Shown here: one piece after another, positions 40,245 through 48,299 of the stretch
Layout of the letters: the number at the start of each line of letters is the position of its first letter
Position numbering within the stretch: the stretch's first letter is position 1
Assembly: GCA_019240115.1 (NCBI GenBank)
Contig: JAFAYV010000052.1
Span: 62,001-126,000 of the forward strand
Length of the DNA: 64,000 nt
Direction: 5' to 3'
From: Solirubrobacterales bacterium
GTDB lineage: Bacteria > Actinomycetota > Thermoleophilia > Solirubrobacterales > Solirubrobacteraceae
Program-made: the position numbers and the translations under genes
Notes under the pieces: model-generated
Database searches by the model: none
What the model saw: the letters and a program-made list of their open reading frames with translations, nothing else
What the model was told of the DNA's origin: nothing

Positions 40245-41720
40245 TTAGTTGGCTCCGCGGCGCCGCAGGACGGACGGGAGCGTGCGGATCAGCAGGCGCA
40301 CGTCGCCCCACAGCGACCAGTTGGTGACGTACAGATAATCGAGCTTGACCATCTCATCGAACGGGATGCGAGCCCGGCCCAGGACCTGCCAGACGCCGGT
40401 GATCCCCGGGGTGAGATCGAGCCGTCGCCGACCCCACTCCGAGACCTGGGCGTGATCGCCGACGGTGAGCGGACGCGGGCCCACGAGGCTCATCTCCCCC
40501 CTGATCACGTTGAGCAGCTGGGGCAGCTCGTCGAGGCTGGTATGGCGCAGGAACCGACCGACGCTGGTGATGCGGGGATCGCGATCGAGCAGCAGCCAGT
40601 GCGGATCGCCGCTCTGCGCCCGCAGCGACTGCTGCATCGCCTCGGCGTCGACGACCATCGTCCGGAACTTGAGAACCCGGAAGCGACGGCCCCGGCGCCC
40701 GACCCGCTCCTGGGTGAACAGCGCCGGCCCGGACGAGGTGAGTCGCACGAGCAGCGCGACGACGAGCATCACCGGCAGCGCCACCAGCATGGCCGTGCTG
40801 GCGAGCAGCAGATCCATGCCGCGCTTGAGCCCGCGTGATGAGCGGGTCAGCGCGGGCGGGTTGATCCCGAGGATGGTGATCCCCTCGATGTCGTCGATCT
40901 CGACCGACGGCCCGAGGACGTCGACCATGCTCGGCACGAGGCTGACCGGGATGCTGCGCGCGCTCGCGCGGCGCACGAGGTCGATCAGATCGGTCTGGCG
41001 CAGGCTCGGTCCGGCGACGATCCGCTCGATCGCCGCCTCCTCGGTCACCGCGTCGAAGTCGTCCAGGCGACCCAGGCAGGCCACCTCGCCACCGACGGGC
41101 GGGCCGGGACGGTCGGAGACGTCGAGGTAGCCCGACGGCGCCAGCCGGTATTCGGGGTGCCCGCGCATCTTGCGCACGAGCAGGGTCGCGAGCGGCTCGT
41201 CGGTGACGAGCAGCACCCGCTCGGGCGCGACGAGCGCGCAGAAGATCCGCCGCGTGGCCGCGCGCGCGAGCAGCACGCAGACCCAGCCGGTGATCACGAA
41301 GGCGACGAACTGCTCGAGGTTGATCTTCTCCAGCGGCGTGGCCCGGAAGACCGTCCAGAGCGCGAGCGCGCCGAACACCATCGCGTGGAACACCCACGGC
41401 ACGTCGTCGACGGTGCAATGGCTGACGCGCTTGCCGTCGGCGTCGTAGAGGCCGTAGATCTTGAGCAGGAGGATCCAGAGCGGCAGCGTGACCAGGCCGG
41501 CGATCAGATCGTCGGCGTGGTGGTGGGACCCGAAGGCATAGAGGCTGACCGCGAGCCCGACGGCGATCCCGACGGCATCGCCGCCGGCGAGCAGCCGCCG
41601 CTGGAGCGTCGCCCGCCGCGAGCGCGACCGCCGTGCCGCGTGAGGACCGGGCGCGTCGAGTCCGAGCGCGGGCTCATCGCCGGCGAGCTGGTTGACGGTG
41701 GTCGGTCGGATCGGTGGCAT
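40245..41720 (-). CDS. Priming undecaprenyl-phosphate sugar-phosphotransferase (PHPT family)
   Basis: A 491-residue WbaP/EpsL-type enzyme that starts repeat-unit assembly by placing a sugar-1-phosphate on undecaprenyl phosphate. The N-terminal half has four to five membrane helices and a CoA-binding-like domain (RVLLVTDEPLATLLVRKM). The catalytic C-terminal half begins SSRGLKRGMDLLLASTAML. It has FTQERVGRRGRRFRVLKFRT, TSLDELPQLLNVIRGEMSLV, GPRPLTVGDHAQ and LTPGITGVWQVLGR. It heads the minus-strand operon sugar transferase, co-polymerase/kinase, Gfo/Idh oxidoreductase, and is divergent from a large secreted-protein gene across 193 bp in which I see no clear promoter. Confidence 0.93.
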   Translation of the reverse strand: MPPIRPTTVNQLAGDEPALGLDAPGPHAARRSRSRRATLQRRLLAGGDAVGIAVGLAVSLYAFGSHHHADDLIAGLVTLPLWILLLKIYGLYDADGKRVSHCTVDDVPWVFHAMVFGALALWTVFRATPLEKINLEQFVAFVITGWVCVLLARAATRRIFCALVAPERVLLVTDEPLATLLVRKMRGHPEYRLAPSGYLDVSDRPGPPVGGEVACLGRLDDFDAVTEEAAIERIVAGPSLRQTDLIDLVRRASARSIPVSLVPSMVDVLGPSVEIDDIEGITILGINPPALTRSSRGLKRGMDLLLASTAMLVALPVMLVVALLVRLTSSGPALFTQERVGRRGRRFRVLKFRTMVVDAEAMQQSLRAQSGDPHWLLLDRDPRITSVGRFLRHTSLDELPQLLNVIRGEMSLVGPRPLTVGDHAQVSEWGRRRLDLTPGITGVWQVLGRARIPFDEMVKLDYLYVTNWSLWGDVRLLIRTLPSVLRRRGAN

Positions 41721-41913
41721 CGCGATCGGCAGGGCGCCATCGGCGCGGCGACCCGTGCCGTCCCCGCACCTGCGCCCGATGCCCGATGAACGCCGCGTCG
41801 AAGTGATTTCTGACGCCGCCCAGCACCCGCTCTCGTAAGTCCGAGATGTGGCGCGACGTTTCCCGTTCAGAGCCGGCGCCGTGGCGGCCCGGGCTCGCCC
41901 GGGAGGGTGTGCG

Positions 41914-44559
41914 ATGCGCGAGATTCAGACGACGGTCGCCGGGGCCCGATGGGCTCTCGTCATCGCCGTGGCGGCGGCGTTGGCCGTGCTGTGGCTGCCG
42001 AGTGGCGCCCGCGCGGCGACCGGAACGCTCACCTTCTCGAGCTGTCTGTCGGAGGGCGGCAGCGGCGGCTGTGGCGCCGCAAGCGGCCTGAGCGGACAGC
42101 ACGGCCTCGTCGTCAGCCCGGACGGCACCGACGTCTACGCCGTCGGCAAGTCCTCGACCACCGGCCAGGTCGCCGAACTGCGGCGCGATCCCTCCAGCGG
42201 CACGCTGACCGAGACCGGCTGCGTCGCCGAGGACGGCGCCGACGGCTGCGCCGCCGGCCAGGGACTGACCGGCGCGGCGGGGATCGCGATCAGCCCCGAC
42301 GGCCGCGACGTCTACGTGGCCTCGGACACGAGCAACGCCGTGGTCGCCTTCGCCCGCAACCCCTCGACGGGGGCGCTGAGCGAAATCGGCTGCATCGCCG
42401 AGACGGGGGTCGACGGCTGCACCCCGGCGGCCGGCCTGTCGGCAGCGACCGGGATCGCCGTCAGCCCCGACGGCGCCAACGTGTACGCGACCTCGGAGAC
42501 GAGCGACGCGGTCGTCGCCTTCAGCCGCAACGCCTCCTCGGGCGCGCTGACCTGGCAGGGGTGCACTGCGCACGGGGGCGCCGAGGGATGCGCCGCCGCC
42601 CCGGGCCTCGGAGAGGCCGAGAACGTCATCGTCAGCCCCGACGACGCCACCGTCTACGTGACCGGCTTCACCACCGACTCGGTGGCGACCTTCGACCGCA
42701 ACGCCACCAGCGGGGCGCTGACCTTCGCCGGCTGCGTCGCCGAGGGCGGCGCCGACGGGTGCGTCGCCGGCCACGGCCTCGACGGCGCCGACGGGCTCGC
42801 GGTCTCGGGCGCCTCGCTGTATGTCGCCGCCGAGGGGTCGGGCGCGGTGGCGACATTCGCCCGCGGCGCCGCCGGGATCCTGACCGAGCAGGGCTGCGTC
42901 GCCGAGACGGTCGGCGATACGTGCGGCGAGGTCCGCGGTCTCAGCGGCACGGCGCGCGTCGCGGTCAGCGGGGACGGCGACAGCGTCTACGCGGCGGGCT
43001 ATCGCGGCAACACCCTGGTCACCTTCGCCCGAGCCGGCTCCGGCACCCTGACCGCCCAGTCGCCCTGCCTCGGGGCAAGCGGCAACGCCGACGGATGCAC
43101 GGTCGTCGCCGGGCTGACGGCGCCCGCCGGACTCGCCGTCTCGCCCGACGGCGCCGACGTCTACGCCGGGGCGGCCACGAGCAACGCGGTGGACACCTTC
43201 CTGCGCCAGGCGCCGGCCTCCGGCGCGGGCCCGGCCGCGCCGGCGGTCGCTACCGGCTCGGCGACCGCCTCGCGCACCGCGGCGACCGTGACCGGAACCG
43301 TCGACCCGAACGGCGCGGCGACCACGTACCACTTCGACTACGGCACGACCAGCGGCTACGGCCACTCGACCTCGAACCAATCGGCGGGCGCGGGCTCGTC
43401 CGCCGTCGCGGTGACCGCCGCGATCACCGGCCTGAGCGCCGACACCACCTACCACTACCGTCTCGTCGCGGTGAACGCCGGCGGCACCGTCGACGGGTCC
43501 GGTGGCGCATTCACCACCGGCGGCACCTACTCGCAGGCGATCCTCGCCGATCATCCCGTCTCCTACTGGCGCCTCGGCGAGCGGTCGGGGACGACCGCCG
43601 CGGACTCCGCCGGGACCCACCCGGGCACCTACACCGGCGGGTACACCCTCGGCACCCCCGGAGCCCTGGCCGGCGATCCCGATACCGCGGTCACGCTGAA
43701 CGGGTCCAGCGGCTACGTCAACGTCCCCTTCACCGCGGCGCTGAACCCTGCCGGCAGCTTCTCGGTGCAGGCCTGGGTCAAGCCCGCGTCCTATCGCAGG
43801 AGCGACGACATGAGCATCGTCGACTCGCGCCCGTCGAGCGCCGCGGTCCATCGCGGCTACGACCTCGGGCTCGAGGAGGGCGATGGTCGGCCCTACATCG
43901 AGATCGGCACCGGCCGCACGTACGTGGCGATCGTCGCCGCGCAAGCCGTCCCGAAGCACCGCTTCACCGATCTGGTCGCCACCTACGACGGCATGCGCGT
44001 CCGCCTGTACGAGAACGGCGATCTCGTCGCCGGTCCGACGAGGGTCGCCCTGGCGCGGAACCGGCGCACCCCGCTGAACCTCGGCGATCTCGACCACGGC
44101 GCCGGACAGTTCCTCGACGGCTCGATCGACGAGGCGGCGATCTACCGCACGGCGCTCAGCGCCGCCGCCGTCGCCCACGACCATGCGGTCGGCACGGGCG
44201 GGTCCGCCGCGACGTCCCACCGCGCCGTCAGCTGGCGAGTGCTCGCAACCGCCTCCGGCACGATCCGCCCGGGCCGCTCGCGCAGCGTGACGGCGTGCTC
44301 GCGCCGCGCCGACGTCGCCATGTCGGACGACCTCTCGCTGAGCCCGCCCGCTCCGCGGGGCGGTCGGCTCGTCATCGTCGGCCGCGTCGACCGGGACGTC
44401 CGCTTTCGCGCCTCGGGCCTCGTCGTGCGCCGGCGCCCGGATTGCGCACGGGGTGGGTTCCGCCGCGTCCGGGCCACCGTGACGGTCCACGGCCGGCGCT
44501 TCTCGATCGTCATCGAGCGCGACCTGCCCGGCGTGTACGGGGTGTCGCTCCGTCGCTAG
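41914..44559 (+). CDS. Large secreted beta-propeller, FN3-like and LamG protein
   Basis: An 881-residue exported protein. The signal peptide has h-region WALVIAVAAALAVLWL with cleavage after SGARA (about residue 34). Seven repeats of about 53 residues follow (to about 410): each has GxLTxxGC, a Cys-x8/9-Cys pair, then GxAVSPDGxxVYVA and AVVAFxRN, matching a seven-bladed lactonase/YVTN-like propeller. Next comes an FN3-like domain (TVDPNGAATTYHFDYGTTSG, TYHYRLVAVNAGG). A LamG/concanavalin-like domain follows (HPVSYWRLGERSG, FSVQAWVKPASY, LDGSIDEAAIYRTALS), then a C-terminal beta domain of about 150 residues. ATG 41914 follows GGGAGGG. No catalytic residues or sorting signal were seen; adhesion or glycan binding is likely. 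Confidence 0.85.
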   Translation: MREIQTTVAGARWALVIAVAAALAVLWLPSGARAATGTLTFSSCLSEGGSGGCGAASGLSGQHGLVVSPDGTDVYAVGKSSTTGQVAELRRDPSSGTLTETGCVAEDGADGCAAGQGLTGAAGIAISPDGRDVYVASDTSNAVVAFARNPSTGALSEIGCIAETGVDGCTPAAGLSAATGIAVSPDGANVYATSETSDAVVAFSRNASSGALTWQGCTAHGGAEGCAAAPGLGEAENVIVSPDDATVYVTGFTTDSVATFDRNATSGALTFAGCVAEGGADGCVAGHGLDGADGLAVSGASLYVAAEGSGAVATFARGAAGILTEQGCVAETVGDTCGEVRGLSGTARVAVSGDGDSVYAAGYRGNTLVTFARAGSGTLTAQSPCLGASGNADGCTVVAGLTAPAGLAVSPDGADVYAGAATSNAVDTFLRQAPASGAGPAAPAVATGSATASRTAATVTGTVDPNGAATTYHFDYGTTSGYGHSTSNQSAGAGSSAVAVTAAITGLSADTTYHYRLVAVNAGGTVDGSGGAFTTGGTYSQAILADHPVSYWRLGERSGTTAADSAGTHPGTYTGGYTLGTPGALAGDPDTAVTLNGSSGYVNVPFTAALNPAGSFSVQAWVKPASYRRSDDMSIVDSRPSSAAVHRGYDLGLEEGDGRPYIEIGTGRTYVAIVAAQAVPKHRFTDLVATYDGMRVRLYENGDLVAGPTRVALARNRRTPLNLGDLDHGAGQFLDGSIDEAAIYRTALSAAAVAHDHAVGTGGSAATSHRAVSWRVLATASGTIRPGRSRSVTACSRRADVAMSDDLSLSPPAPRGGRLVIVGRVDRDVRFRASGLVVRRRPDCARGGFRRVRATVTVHGRRFSIVIERDLPGVYGVSLRR

Positions 44560-44574
44560 CTAGCTATAGCTAGC
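44559..44574. repeat. Perfect 16-bp palindrome at the secreted-protein stop codon
   Basis: GCTAGCTATAGCTAGC begins on the last base of the TAG stop. It is markedly AT-rich and TAG-dense for this genome. It could be a weak terminator, a protein-binding site or a transposition scar. Confidence 0.6.
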
Positions 44575-44583
44575 CACCGGTGC

Positions 44584-44613
44584 GTCCGCGAGTCCGCAGG
44601 TCCGCGAGTCCGC
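44584..44613 (+). repeat. Direct repeat GTCCGCGAGTCCGC, two copies
   Basis: Identical 14-bp copies at 44584-44597 and 44600-44613, itself an internal repeat of GTCCGC. It lies in the gene-free region between convergent genes. Confidence 0.6.
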
Positions 44614-44727
44614 GGAGATCAAGAGGGATAACGGCGGGCGCTCGGGATCATGTGTCGTGGCACGGACCGACGGATCGTTCTCACCGAACCCCGCGCGCCC
44701 TCTGACGCCGCGGCGGATTTCACCCAC

Positions 44728-44783
44728 CCCCCGGGCCCTGTCTGCCGAACCCCAGGGCAGACGCCGGGGGTCGGTTGTTTGTG
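44728..44783 (+). terminator. Strong hairpin with T-rich tail
   Basis: A two-part stem pairs CCCCCGG with CCGGGGG and, inside it, GTCTGCC with GGCAGAC across an 8-nt loop, ending at 44770. It is followed on the plus strand by TCGGTTGTTTGTG. It would terminate transcription from the secreted-protein gene about 170 nt upstream. Confidence 0.5.
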
Positions 44784-44787
44784 ATCA

Positions 44788-44910
44788 ACCTCGCTCACGC
44801 CGAGCGACGACGCCCCCAACCGCGAGCCGATCCACCTTGCCATCCATGCCTCCTGGCCCAATCAGATCGAGATCGACCTCTCGATCTTCCACAGCGATCG
44901 TCACCGCCCG
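44788..44910 (+). pseudogene. Remnant resembling the C-terminus of an IS630-type transposase
   Basis: One plus-strand frame, open only from about 44785 (preceded by a stop), reads EPIHLAIHASWPNQIEIDLS and then SIFHSDRH from 44824. This resembles the conserved block around the last catalytic Glu of IS630-family transposases (HASWLNQIEI-FSI). Nothing upstream encodes the rest of a transposase, and the frame runs into the 3' end of the penicillin-binding-protein gene on the other strand. I read it as a decayed insertion-sequence scrap; chance resemblance is possible because the match is only about 20 residues. Confidence 0.45.
44864..44887 (-). terminator. Hairpin downstream of the dcw genes
   Basis: A perfect 9-bp inverted repeat AGATCGAGA / TCTCGATCT with a 6-nt loop begins 13 nt after the stop codon of the penicillin-binding-protein gene on the minus strand. 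There is no U tract; it is probably the end of the mraZ-rsmH-ftsL-ftsI transcript. Confidence 0.45.
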
Positions 44911-46577
44911 GGATCGATGCCGTAGTGGGGCACCGCCCAGCCGATGATCCTCTGGAACGCCGGCGCGGCCACCGAGCCGCCGTAGATCGAGCCTTGGGGC
45001 TCGTCGACGACGACGAGGCCGAGCAGCTGCGGGTGGTGGGCCGGGACCATGCCGACGAACGAGGCGACGTACTTGCTGTCGGAGTACCGGCCGTGGATGG
45101 CGATGTTCGCGGTGCCGGTCTTGCCCGCCATGTCGTAGCCGGGGATGGCGGCGCCCGAGGCGGTGCCGCCGTCGCCGAAGACGCCGCGCAGCATCTGGCG
45201 CAGCTGCGCGGCGGTCGTGGGCGACAGGATGCGGTGGCCGGCGGGGGGCCGCACGGCCTTGTCGCCGATCGAGGAGACGACGTGCGCCGCGCGCAGGATC
45301 CCGCCGTTGGCGATCGCGGCATACGCGGTGGCGATCTGGATCGGCGTCACCGACTCGCCCTGGCCGAACGGCAGGTTGCCCATCGAGGACCCCGAGTACT
45401 TGGAGACCGGCAGGATGATGCCGCCCTCTTCGCCGGGGAGGTCGACGCCGGTCGGCGAGCCGAAGCCGAAGCGGTGCACCCAGTCGTTGAAGCGGTCGGC
45501 ACCGAGCCGCAGGCCGATCTCGTCGGCGCCGATGTTGCTCGAGTACTTGAGGATCCCGGCGGTGGACAGCGTCTCGTCGCCGTGCGGGTCGGCATCGTGG
45601 ATCTGGCGGTCGGCGACCTGGAGCACCGGGGGGATGTTGAACTCGGTATTGGGCGCGATGAGCCCGTCCTGGAGCGCCCCGCCGACGGTGATCGCCTTGA
45701 ACGTCGACCCCGGCTCGTAGTCGAAGTCCTGGCCGACCGCGAAGTCGGCGTCGGCCCAGGCGGGGGAGGCCCCGGGGTCGTTGGCGTTGACGCGCGGCCA
45801 GTTGGCGAGCGCGAGGATCGCCCCCGTGTTCGGGTTCATGACGATCGCGGTCGCCCGCCGGGGCCGGTAGCGCGCGCCGACCCCCGCGAGGACCTGCTCG
45901 ACCTCGTTCTGCAGCGCGACGTCGAGCGTCAGCGTCAGCGACTTGCCGGGCTTCATCTGGCGCACCTCGTCGATCGAGATCGCCTCGCCACGGGCATCGT
46001 CGACGACCCGCCGCTCGCCGTTGACCCCCTGCAGCTGGCGGTTGTCGGCGTACTCGAGGCCGCTGTCGCCGCCCTGGTCGTTGACGCCGCCGATCAGCTG
46101 CGAGGCGGTCCAGCCGAGCGGATAGACCCGCTTGACGTCGGGCGTCGTCGTGATCCCGTCGATCGCCGCCGAGCCCAGCCGCAGCGACCCGATCCGCTGC
46201 GCCTGCGCGCTCGAGATCTGGTGGGCGAGCACCACGTACCCGGTGTGCGGCCGCGTAAGCTTGCCGAGCACGGTCAGCACCGGCTGGCCCAGCAGCGGCG
46301 CCAGCATCTGAGCCACCGGCAGCGGTTCCTTGATCAGGTAGGGGTCGGCGGTGACCTCGGCGGCCGACTCCGACAACGCGAGCTGCACGCCGTTGCGGTC
46401 GCTGATCACCCCGCGAGTCGCGGGAATCGACACGTTGACGACCTGCTGAGTGGACGCCGCGCGCTGCAGCGACCCCGCCTTGAACGCCCCGAGATAGGTC
46501 GCGCGGGTCAGCGCGAGCCCGAGCAGGAGCAGGAATCCCAGGAAGAGAAACCCGACGCGGCGGTCGATCGCGGCCAT
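44901..46577 (-). CDS. ftsI: Class B penicillin-binding protein (FtsI/PBP3, septal transpeptidase)
   Basis: A 558-residue peptidoglycan transpeptidase. It has a short cytoplasmic tail, one membrane helix (VGFLFLGFLLLLGLALT), a dimerisation/pedestal domain starting IPATRGVISDRNGV, and the penicillin-binding domain. The active-site SxxK is Ser291-Lys294 in EPGSTFK, the SxN is Ser346-Asn348 in KYSSN, and the KTG is 486-488 in AGKTGTA. I took ATG 46577 because a longer frame would translate the repeat of the neighbouring ftsL gene as an Arg/Pro-rich tail. The gene sits in the canonical dcw order, but murE and later dcw genes do not follow; the cluster stops here. Confidence 0.93.
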   Translation of the reverse strand: MAAIDRRVGFLFLGFLLLLGLALTRATYLGAFKAGSLQRAASTQQVVNVSIPATRGVISDRNGVQLALSESAAEVTADPYLIKEPLPVAQMLAPLLGQPVLTVLGKLTRPHTGYVVLAHQISSAQAQRIGSLRLGSAAIDGITTTPDVKRVYPLGWTASQLIGGVNDQGGDSGLEYADNRQLQGVNGERRVVDDARGEAISIDEVRQMKPGKSLTLTLDVALQNEVEQVLAGVGARYRPRRATAIVMNPNTGAILALANWPRVNANDPGASPAWADADFAVGQDFDYEPGSTFKAITVGGALQDGLIAPNTEFNIPPVLQVADRQIHDADPHGDETLSTAGILKYSSNIGADEIGLRLGADRFNDWVHRFGFGSPTGVDLPGEEGGIILPVSKYSGSSMGNLPFGQGESVTPIQIATAYAAIANGGILRAAHVVSSIGDKAVRPPAGHRILSPTTAAQLRQMLRGVFGDGGTASGAAIPGYDMAGKTGTANIAIHGRYSDSKYVASFVGMVPAHHPQLLGLVVVDEPQGSIYGGSVAAPAFQRIIGWAVPHYGIDPGR

Positions 46578-46581
46578 GCCG

Positions 46582-47349
46582 CTATGGAGAGCCGGCGGTG
46601 GTGGCGGCGCTCGTCGTGCCTGCGCCGGCGGTCGTCGTCCCCGGTGCGGCCGCGGCGGCGGTCGTCGTCCCCGGTGCGGCCGCGGCGGCGGTCGTCGTCC
46701 CCGGTGCGGCCGCGGCGGCGGTCGTCGTCGCCGGTGCGGCCGCGGCGGCGGCCGAGGGCGGCTCGCTCGCGGCGAGCGCCGACGCAAAGCCGCCGGCGTC
46801 GGGGATGTGGATGTTGGCGGCGGCCCGTGCTGCGGTGCCGCTCGGATGCCCGCCGACGAACCGGATCGCCGACGGATCGGGCATCACCATCCCCATGTGC
46901 GCGGCGACGGTCTCGATCCGCTGGTCGGCGGACAGCTGCGCGACCTGGATGCGCAGCTGCTCGTTGCTGATCTGCAGGGCGCTGCCGCGCTCAAGCGTTG
47001 CACCGATGCCGGCGTTGAGCTTGAGCACCTCGACCTGCATCGCGACGATCCCCGCGAGCAGGACGCCGAGCAGCGGGATCCAGGCCCGGCCGCGGATGAT
47101 CCGGTCCAGGAGCGCGAGGTCGGCGAGTGCCCGGATCCGAGCGGCGAGATCGAGCCGGCGGATGGACGCACCGACGGCGACCGGGAGCGCCGGCGGCCGG
47201 GTCGCCCGCGCGGGTCCGGAGACGCGCCGAGGCGTCTGCGAGGCCCGGGGGCGCTGCAGCGGCGCACGGTGCCCGGCGGCGCGGGCGGCCCTGGCGGTCG
47301 CGGCCGGACGGCGGCGCGCGGCGGGGGGAGTGGTGGCGGTGGGAGTCAT
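46582..47349 (-). CDS. ftsL: FtsL-like cell-division protein with repetitive C-terminal tail
   Basis: A 255-residue protein at the ftsL position between rsmH and ftsI. A basic Ala/Pro/Arg-rich cytoplasmic region of about 88 residues precedes one membrane helix (WIPLLGVLLAGIVAMQVEVL). A short leucine-zipper-like periplasmic coil (ISNEQLRIQVAQLSADQRIE) follows, the FtsL/DivIC arrangement. The last 60 residues are an unusual extracytoplasmic tail with four AAAAAPxTTT units and a Thr/Gly/Ala end. FtsL sequence is poorly conserved, so the call rests on topology and gene order. The 10 nt between its stop and the rsmH end, and 4 nt to ftsI, indicate one operon. Confidence 0.78.
   Translation of the reverse strand: MTPTATTPPAARRRPAATARAARAAGHRAPLQRPRASQTPRRVSGPARATRPPALPVAVGASIRRLDLAARIRALADLALLDRIIRGRAWIPLLGVLLAGIVAMQVEVLKLNAGIGATLERGSALQISNEQLRIQVAQLSADQRIETVAAHMGMVMPDPSAIRFVGGHPSGTAARAAANIHIPDAGGFASALAASEPPSAAAAAAPATTTAAAAAPGTTTAAAAAPGTTTAAAAAPGTTTAGAGTTSAATTAGSP
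46630..46749 (-). repeat. Coding tandem repeat, 30-bp unit, four copies
   Basis: Residues 201-240 of the FtsL-like protein are four near-identical copies of AAAAAPGTTT (first copy with PATTT). Nucleotide identity between copies is nearly complete, so the array looks recently expanded. Confidence 0.9.
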
Positions 47350-47359
47350 TGCGATCGGC

Positions 47360-48298
47360 TCAGACCTCCAGCTTGCGAACGGCGCGCAGGTGCGCGGACT
47401 TGGAACGAGGGTTGGCGGCGACCTCGCCCGCGGTCGGAGCAATCGCCCGGCGAGTCAGCAGCTCGGCCTCGGGCTCGCGGCCGCAGACGCAGATCGGCAG
47501 CTCGGGCGGGCAGACGCAGCCCCGGGCGCGCGCCGCCAGGAAGCGCTTGACGAGCCGGTCCTCGAGCGAATGGAAGGAGATCGCGGCCATGCGCCCGCCC
47601 GGCGCGAGCAGCTCCCAGGCGTCGGGCAGCGCCCGCTCGAGCTGGCCGAGCTCGTCGTTGACCGCGATCCGCAGCGCCTGGAAGGTCCGCTTGGCCGGGT
47701 GACCGCCGGCGAACTGGGCCGGGACGGGGACCGCGCTCTTGATCACGTCGACGAGCTGCTGGGTCGTGGCCAGCGGCGCCGTGGCCCGCACCCGGGCGAT
47801 CTCGCGCACGATCTGGCGGGCGTACCGCTCCTCGCCGTAGTCACGCAGGACGCGGGCCAGGCGCCGCTCGTCCCACTCGTTGACGACTTCCTCGGCGGTC
47901 AACGACTGCTCGGGATCCATTCGCATGTCGAGCGGGGCGTCGTAGGAGTACGAGAACCCGCGCGTCCACGCGTCGACCTGCATCGAGGACATCCCGAGGT
48001 CGAGGAAGAGCAGGTCGGCGCGCACGTCCTCCTCGCGCAGGCCGGCGAGCGCGGTCGCAAAGTCGGCGCGGATGAATCGGGTGCGACACGGCACCTCGGC
48101 CGACAGGACCGCGAAGCGCTCCTCGGCGGTGGGGTCGCGATCGATGCCGATGAGGGTCCCCGCGGGCCCGATCCGCTCGGCGATGAGCCGCGCGTGGCCC
48201 CCGCCGCCGACCGTGCCGTCCACCGCGATCTCGCCGGGCTGCGGATCGAGCGCGTCGATCAGCTCGCCGGCGAGCACCGGGATGTGGGAATGCGTCAT
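47360..48298 (-). CDS. rsmH: 16S rRNA (cytosine(1402)-N(4))-methyltransferase
   Basis: A 312-residue RsmH/MraW enzyme that methylates N4 of C1402 in the ribosomal P site using SAM. Family blocks: HIPVLAGELIDAL, SAM loop AVDGTVGGGGHARLI, DLLFLDLGMSSMQVD, GFSYSYDAPLDMRMD, AKRTFQALRIAVNDEL, AAISFHSLEDRLVKRFL and the C-terminal NPRSKSAHLRAVRK. ATG 48298 comes one base after the mraZ stop; an upstream in-frame TTG would overlap mraZ and is not needed. Second gene of the dcw operon. Confidence 0.97.
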   Translation of the reverse strand: MTHSHIPVLAGELIDALDPQPGEIAVDGTVGGGGHARLIAERIGPAGTLIGIDRDPTAEERFAVLSAEVPCRTRFIRADFATALAGLREEDVRADLLFLDLGMSSMQVDAWTRGFSYSYDAPLDMRMDPEQSLTAEEVVNEWDERRLARVLRDYGEERYARQIVREIARVRATAPLATTQQLVDVIKSAVPVPAQFAGGHPAKRTFQALRIAVNDELGQLERALPDAWELLAPGGRMAAISFHSLEDRLVKRFLAARARGCVCPPELPICVCGREPEAELLTRRAIAPTAGEVAANPRSKSAHLRAVRKLEV

Positions 48299-48299
48299 G

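Noticed and set aside
44660..44790. Possible ydaO (c-di-AMP) riboswitch on the minus strand
   Set aside because: GGGUGAAAUCCGCC resembles one conserved block of that riboswitch, but the other blocks are absent and no gene follows in the right orientation.
44619..44861. 80-residue minus-strand ORF in the convergent gap
   Set aside because: No motif, no ribosome-binding site, and it spans the terminator hairpin and the presumed transposase scrap.
46578..46787. Arg/Pro-rich N-terminal extension of FtsI
   Set aside because: It would be the antisense-frame reading of the ftsL repeat; ATG 46577 gives the standard FtsI N-terminus.
44775..46970. 731-residue plus-strand frame across ftsI
   Set aside because: Composition is Arg/Asp/Val-rich shadow sequence with no domain, antisense to a certain ftsI. 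Its first residues (FVINLAHAERR) resemble the start of a GT25 enzyme, but nothing after that fits.
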